From Streptomyces mesophilus (GTDB taxonomy: Bacteria; Actinomycetota; Actinomycetes; Streptomycetales; Streptomycetaceae), in the NCBI RefSeq assembly GCF_011044995.1, contig NZ_JAAKZW010000073.1, positions 1 to 33,370 on the forward strand: a DNA stretch of 33,370 nt. Direction: 5' to 3'. Positions 31,392 to 33,370 of the stretch are shown piece by piece. Position 1 is the first letter of the stretch, and every line of letters begins with the position of its first letter. The position numbers were made by a program, and so were the translations under genes. The notes beneath the pieces were generated by a model, which was given only the letters and a program-made list of their open reading frames with translations, did no database searches and was not told the DNA's origin.

Positions 31392-33370
31392 GACGCCATC
31401 CCGTGATCGCTCGCTGCCTCACATAGCCGCGCGGGCGGTGCTCGCCGCGCTCCTCGTGGTGGTGCTGCCGCTCCTCATGACCGGCCACGCCCGGGCCGAG
31501 GGCCCGGTCACGCTGTCACGGACCGGGCAGATCACCGACAAGGTGGGTGCGCTCGGGGACCGGAAGACCGAGGTCGCGCAGACTCTCGACAAGCTCTATG
31601 ACGACGACGGGATCCAGCTCTTCGTCGCGTACGTACGGGACTTCTCCGGGCAGTCCGCGAAGTCCTGGGCGAACAGCACGGCCGAGCGCAACGGGCTCGG
31701 CCTCGACGACATCCTGCTCGCGGTCGCCACGCACGACCGCCAGTACGCGTACTCGGTCGACCAGGACTCGCGGCTCAGCGAGGCCCAGCTGCAGCAGGTC
31801 GCCACCACGGCGGTCGAGCCCGCGCTCAAGCAGAACGACTGGGCGGGCGCCGCGATCGGCGCGGCCCGCGGCTATGAAGCGGTGCTCGCGGGGCAGCCGG
31901 TCCCGACTCCGGCGATCACCCCGGGCGAGCCCGATCCGGGCGCCGCCGAGGACCACGGTCCGGCGACCGGGGATCTGGTGCTTCCGGTGGTCGCGGTCGG
32001 CAGCGCGGGCGCGCTGGCGGCGTACGCGTACACGCGGAGCAAGCGGAAGAGGAACGGCGGCGGCGGGAACGGGTCGCCCGCCGGCTGGTCGCAGGGCCCC
32101 GCGCCCACCCCGCTGCCGGACCTCGACAAGCAGGCCAGGCTGCTGCTCGTGCAGACCGATGACGCCGTACGGACCTCCACCGAGGAACTCGGCTTCGCCG
32201 CCGCCCAGTTCGGGGACGACGCGGTCAAGCGCTTCCAGGACGCGGTGACGTACGCGAAGGGCGAGCTGACCTCCGCCTTCAAGCTGCGCCAGCAGCTCGA
32301 CGACGCGTTTCCCGAGGACGACGCGACCAAGCGGCGGATGCTGGACGAGATCGTCTCGCGCTGCAGCGAGGCCAACCGGCGCCTTGACGCCGAGACCGCG
32401 GACTTCGACCGGCTGCGCGCCCTCGAACAGAACGCGCCCGAGGCGCTGACGCTGGCCGAGGGGACGTTCCGCGAGGTCAGCGCGCGGACCACGGCGGCCG
32501 CCGGGACGTATACGACGCTGACGACGCGCTACGCGGATTCCGCGTCCGCGCCCGTGAGCGGGCATATCGAGGAGGCCAAGGAGCGGCTGCTCTTCGCGAC
32601 CGGCACCCTCAACCAGGCACGGCAGGCCGTGGACGCCGGCGAGAACGGTCCGGCCGCGGTGTATCTGCGGGCCGCCGAGGGCGCCGTCGACCAGGCGGGC
32701 ACGCTGGTGGACGCGGTGGACCGGCTCGCCGCGGAGCTCGGTCAGGCCGAGGCGAAGCTGCCGGGCGCGCTGACCGAGACGCAGACCGATCTGGCCGATG
32801 CGCGCGGGCTGCTGCAGGGCACCACGACCGGAACGTCGACGGCCGATCTGCAGGGCCGGATCGCCCGCGCGGAGACCGTGCTCCAGGACGTACGCGCTGT
32901 GGTGGCCGGCGGGCGCTACGACCCGATCGACGCCCTGCGGCGGATCGAGGAGGCCGATGCCGCGCTCGACGAGGCCCTGTCCGGGGCGCGCGAGCGCGAG
33001 GTCGCCGATCAGCGGGCGCGCGGGCTGCTCGACCAGACGCTGCTGACCGCCCGCAGCGCGGTGGGCGCCGCCGCCGACTACATCACCACGCACCGCGGCG
33101 GTGTGGGCAGCGAGGCCCGCACCCGCCTCGCGGAGGCCCAGCGGCATCTGGCCGCCGCCGACGCGCTGGCCGCCACGGACGCCTCGGGTGCGCTGGCCCG
33201 GGCCCAGCAGGCCGACTCCATGGCACGCCAGGCGCAGCAGCTGGCCGAGCGCGATGTGGGGTCCTTCGACCCGTACGGCGGGCAGATGGCCGGCCGGTCC
33301 CGCTCCGGCGGGACGGGCGGTGCGGTGCTCGGCGGGATCATCCTCGGCGAGGTGCTCGGCGGGATGGGGC
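31390..33370 (+). CDS. TPM-domain membrane protein with long coiled-coil region (3' truncated by window end)
   Basis: At least 660 codons are open to the window end with no stop. The signal sequence has a hydrophobic core (VLAALLVVVLPLLM) and an ARA-type cleavage site at about residue 36. A TPM (Psb32/MOLO-1) domain follows, including GQITDKVGALGD, DGIQLFVAYVRDF, LLAVATHDRQYAYS and AIGAARGY. A second membrane helix at about 196-216 (LVLPVVAVGSAGALAAYAY) leads into a basic patch (RSKRKR) and about 400 residues of Ala/Glu/Arg-rich helical, probably coiled-coil sequence. The visible end turns Gly-rich (GGAVLGGIILGEVLGG). GTG 31390 is the first usable start after an in-frame stop at 31291-31293. 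No Shine-Dalgarno is seen, and a TACGCT hexamer suggests a leaderless mRNA. TPM proteins act in envelope or photosystem quality control elsewhere; the role here is unknown. Confidence 0.82.
   Translation, partial: MTPSRDRSLPHIAARAVLAALLVVVLPLLMTGHARAEGPVTLSRTGQITDKVGALGDRKTEVAQTLDKLYDDDGIQLFVAYVRDFSGQSAKSWANSTAERNGLGLDDILLAVATHDRQYAYSVDQDSRLSEAQLQQVATTAVEPALKQNDWAGAAIGAARGYEAVLAGQPVPTPAITPGEPDPGAAEDHGPATGDLVLPVVAVGSAGALAAYAYTRSKRKRNGGGGNGSPAGWSQGPAPTPLPDLDKQARLLLVQTDDAVRTSTEELGFAAAQFGDDAVKRFQDAVTYAKGELTSAFKLRQQLDDAFPEDDATKRRMLDEIVSRCSEANRRLDAETADFDRLRALEQNAPEALTLAEGTFREVSARTTAAAGTYTTLTTRYADSASAPVSGHIEEAKERLLFATGTLNQARQAVDAGENGPAAVYLRAAEGAVDQAGTLVDAVDRLAAELGQAEAKLPGALTETQTDLADARGLLQGTTTGTSTADLQGRIARAETVLQDVRAVVAGGRYDPIDALRRIEEADAALDEALSGAREREVADQRARGLLDQTLLTARSAVGAAADYITTHRGGVGSEARTRLAEAQRHLAAADALAATDASGALARAQQADSMARQAQQLAERDVGSFDPYGGQMAGRSRSGGTGGAVLGGIILGEVLGGMG

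Noticed and set aside
31385..31400. BldD-box-like sequence at the palindrome before the TPM gene
   Set aside because: The half-site spacing and the bases at the conserved positions do not fit the BldD consensus.
31516..33147. 543-codon minus-strand open frame at the right end
   Set aside because: Shadow of the plus-strand TPM-domain gene, whose signal peptide, domain and codon bias are convincing.

Overview
The window looks like a chromosomal segment of a Streptomyces or close relative. Evidence: very high G+C with strong third-position bias, GTG and TTG starts, a mycothiol-biosynthesis deacetylase (MshB), actinobacterial lipoproteins, and a gene order that I recall from the S. coelicolor region around sdh, typA, bldK and mshB. 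That synteny is from memory and was not searched. I identify 27 protein-coding genes, with no tRNA, rRNA, CRISPR array, insertion sequence or prophage.

Left part (1-8760): a secreted lipase-like alpha/beta hydrolase (+) converges on a long Pro/Gly-rich membrane-anchored protein with a peptidoglycan-binding-type C-terminus (-), with a shared hairpin terminator between them. Upstream of the latter lies mshB with a translationally coupled small membrane protein (ATGA overlap), then a 64-residue membrane protein. A DPP IV-like S9 peptidase (+) is divergent from these and converges on an unknown multi-spanning membrane protein (-).

Middle (8959-20628): two tandem five-gene oligopeptide ABC importer operons, both on the minus strand and both ordered binding lipoprotein, permease, permease, ATPase, ATPase. 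The right-hand one, next to typA, is the better candidate for BldK, the importer required for aerial development in Streptomyces; the left-hand one is its paralogue. The two copies share gene order, the 8-nt overlaps between the two permeases and between the two ATPases, and hairpins directly after the binding-protein gene. This points to an operon-scale duplication with a conserved expression design.

Right-middle (21155-26337, minus strand): the translational GTPase TypA/BipA, a VapBC-type toxin-antitoxin pair, a three-copy 27-bp intergenic repeat, and an orphan family-5 peptide-binding lipoprotein with an unusual charged insertion and no transport partners beside it.

Right (26668-33370, mostly plus strand): a small coiled-coil protein, then a three-gene succinate dehydrogenase/fumarate reductase-type complex (cytochrome b, flavoprotein, iron-sulfur subunit) resembling the mycobacterial Sdh1 type. 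A strong bidirectional terminator follows, then a secreted coiled-coil protein (-) and the 5' part of a TPM-domain protein (+) that runs off the window.

No wholly new multi-gene system is evident. The most interesting points are the duplicated BldK-like operons with matching RNA architecture, the orphan binding protein, and three genes whose promoter geometry predicts leaderless mRNAs, one of them with a palindrome over its start codon.
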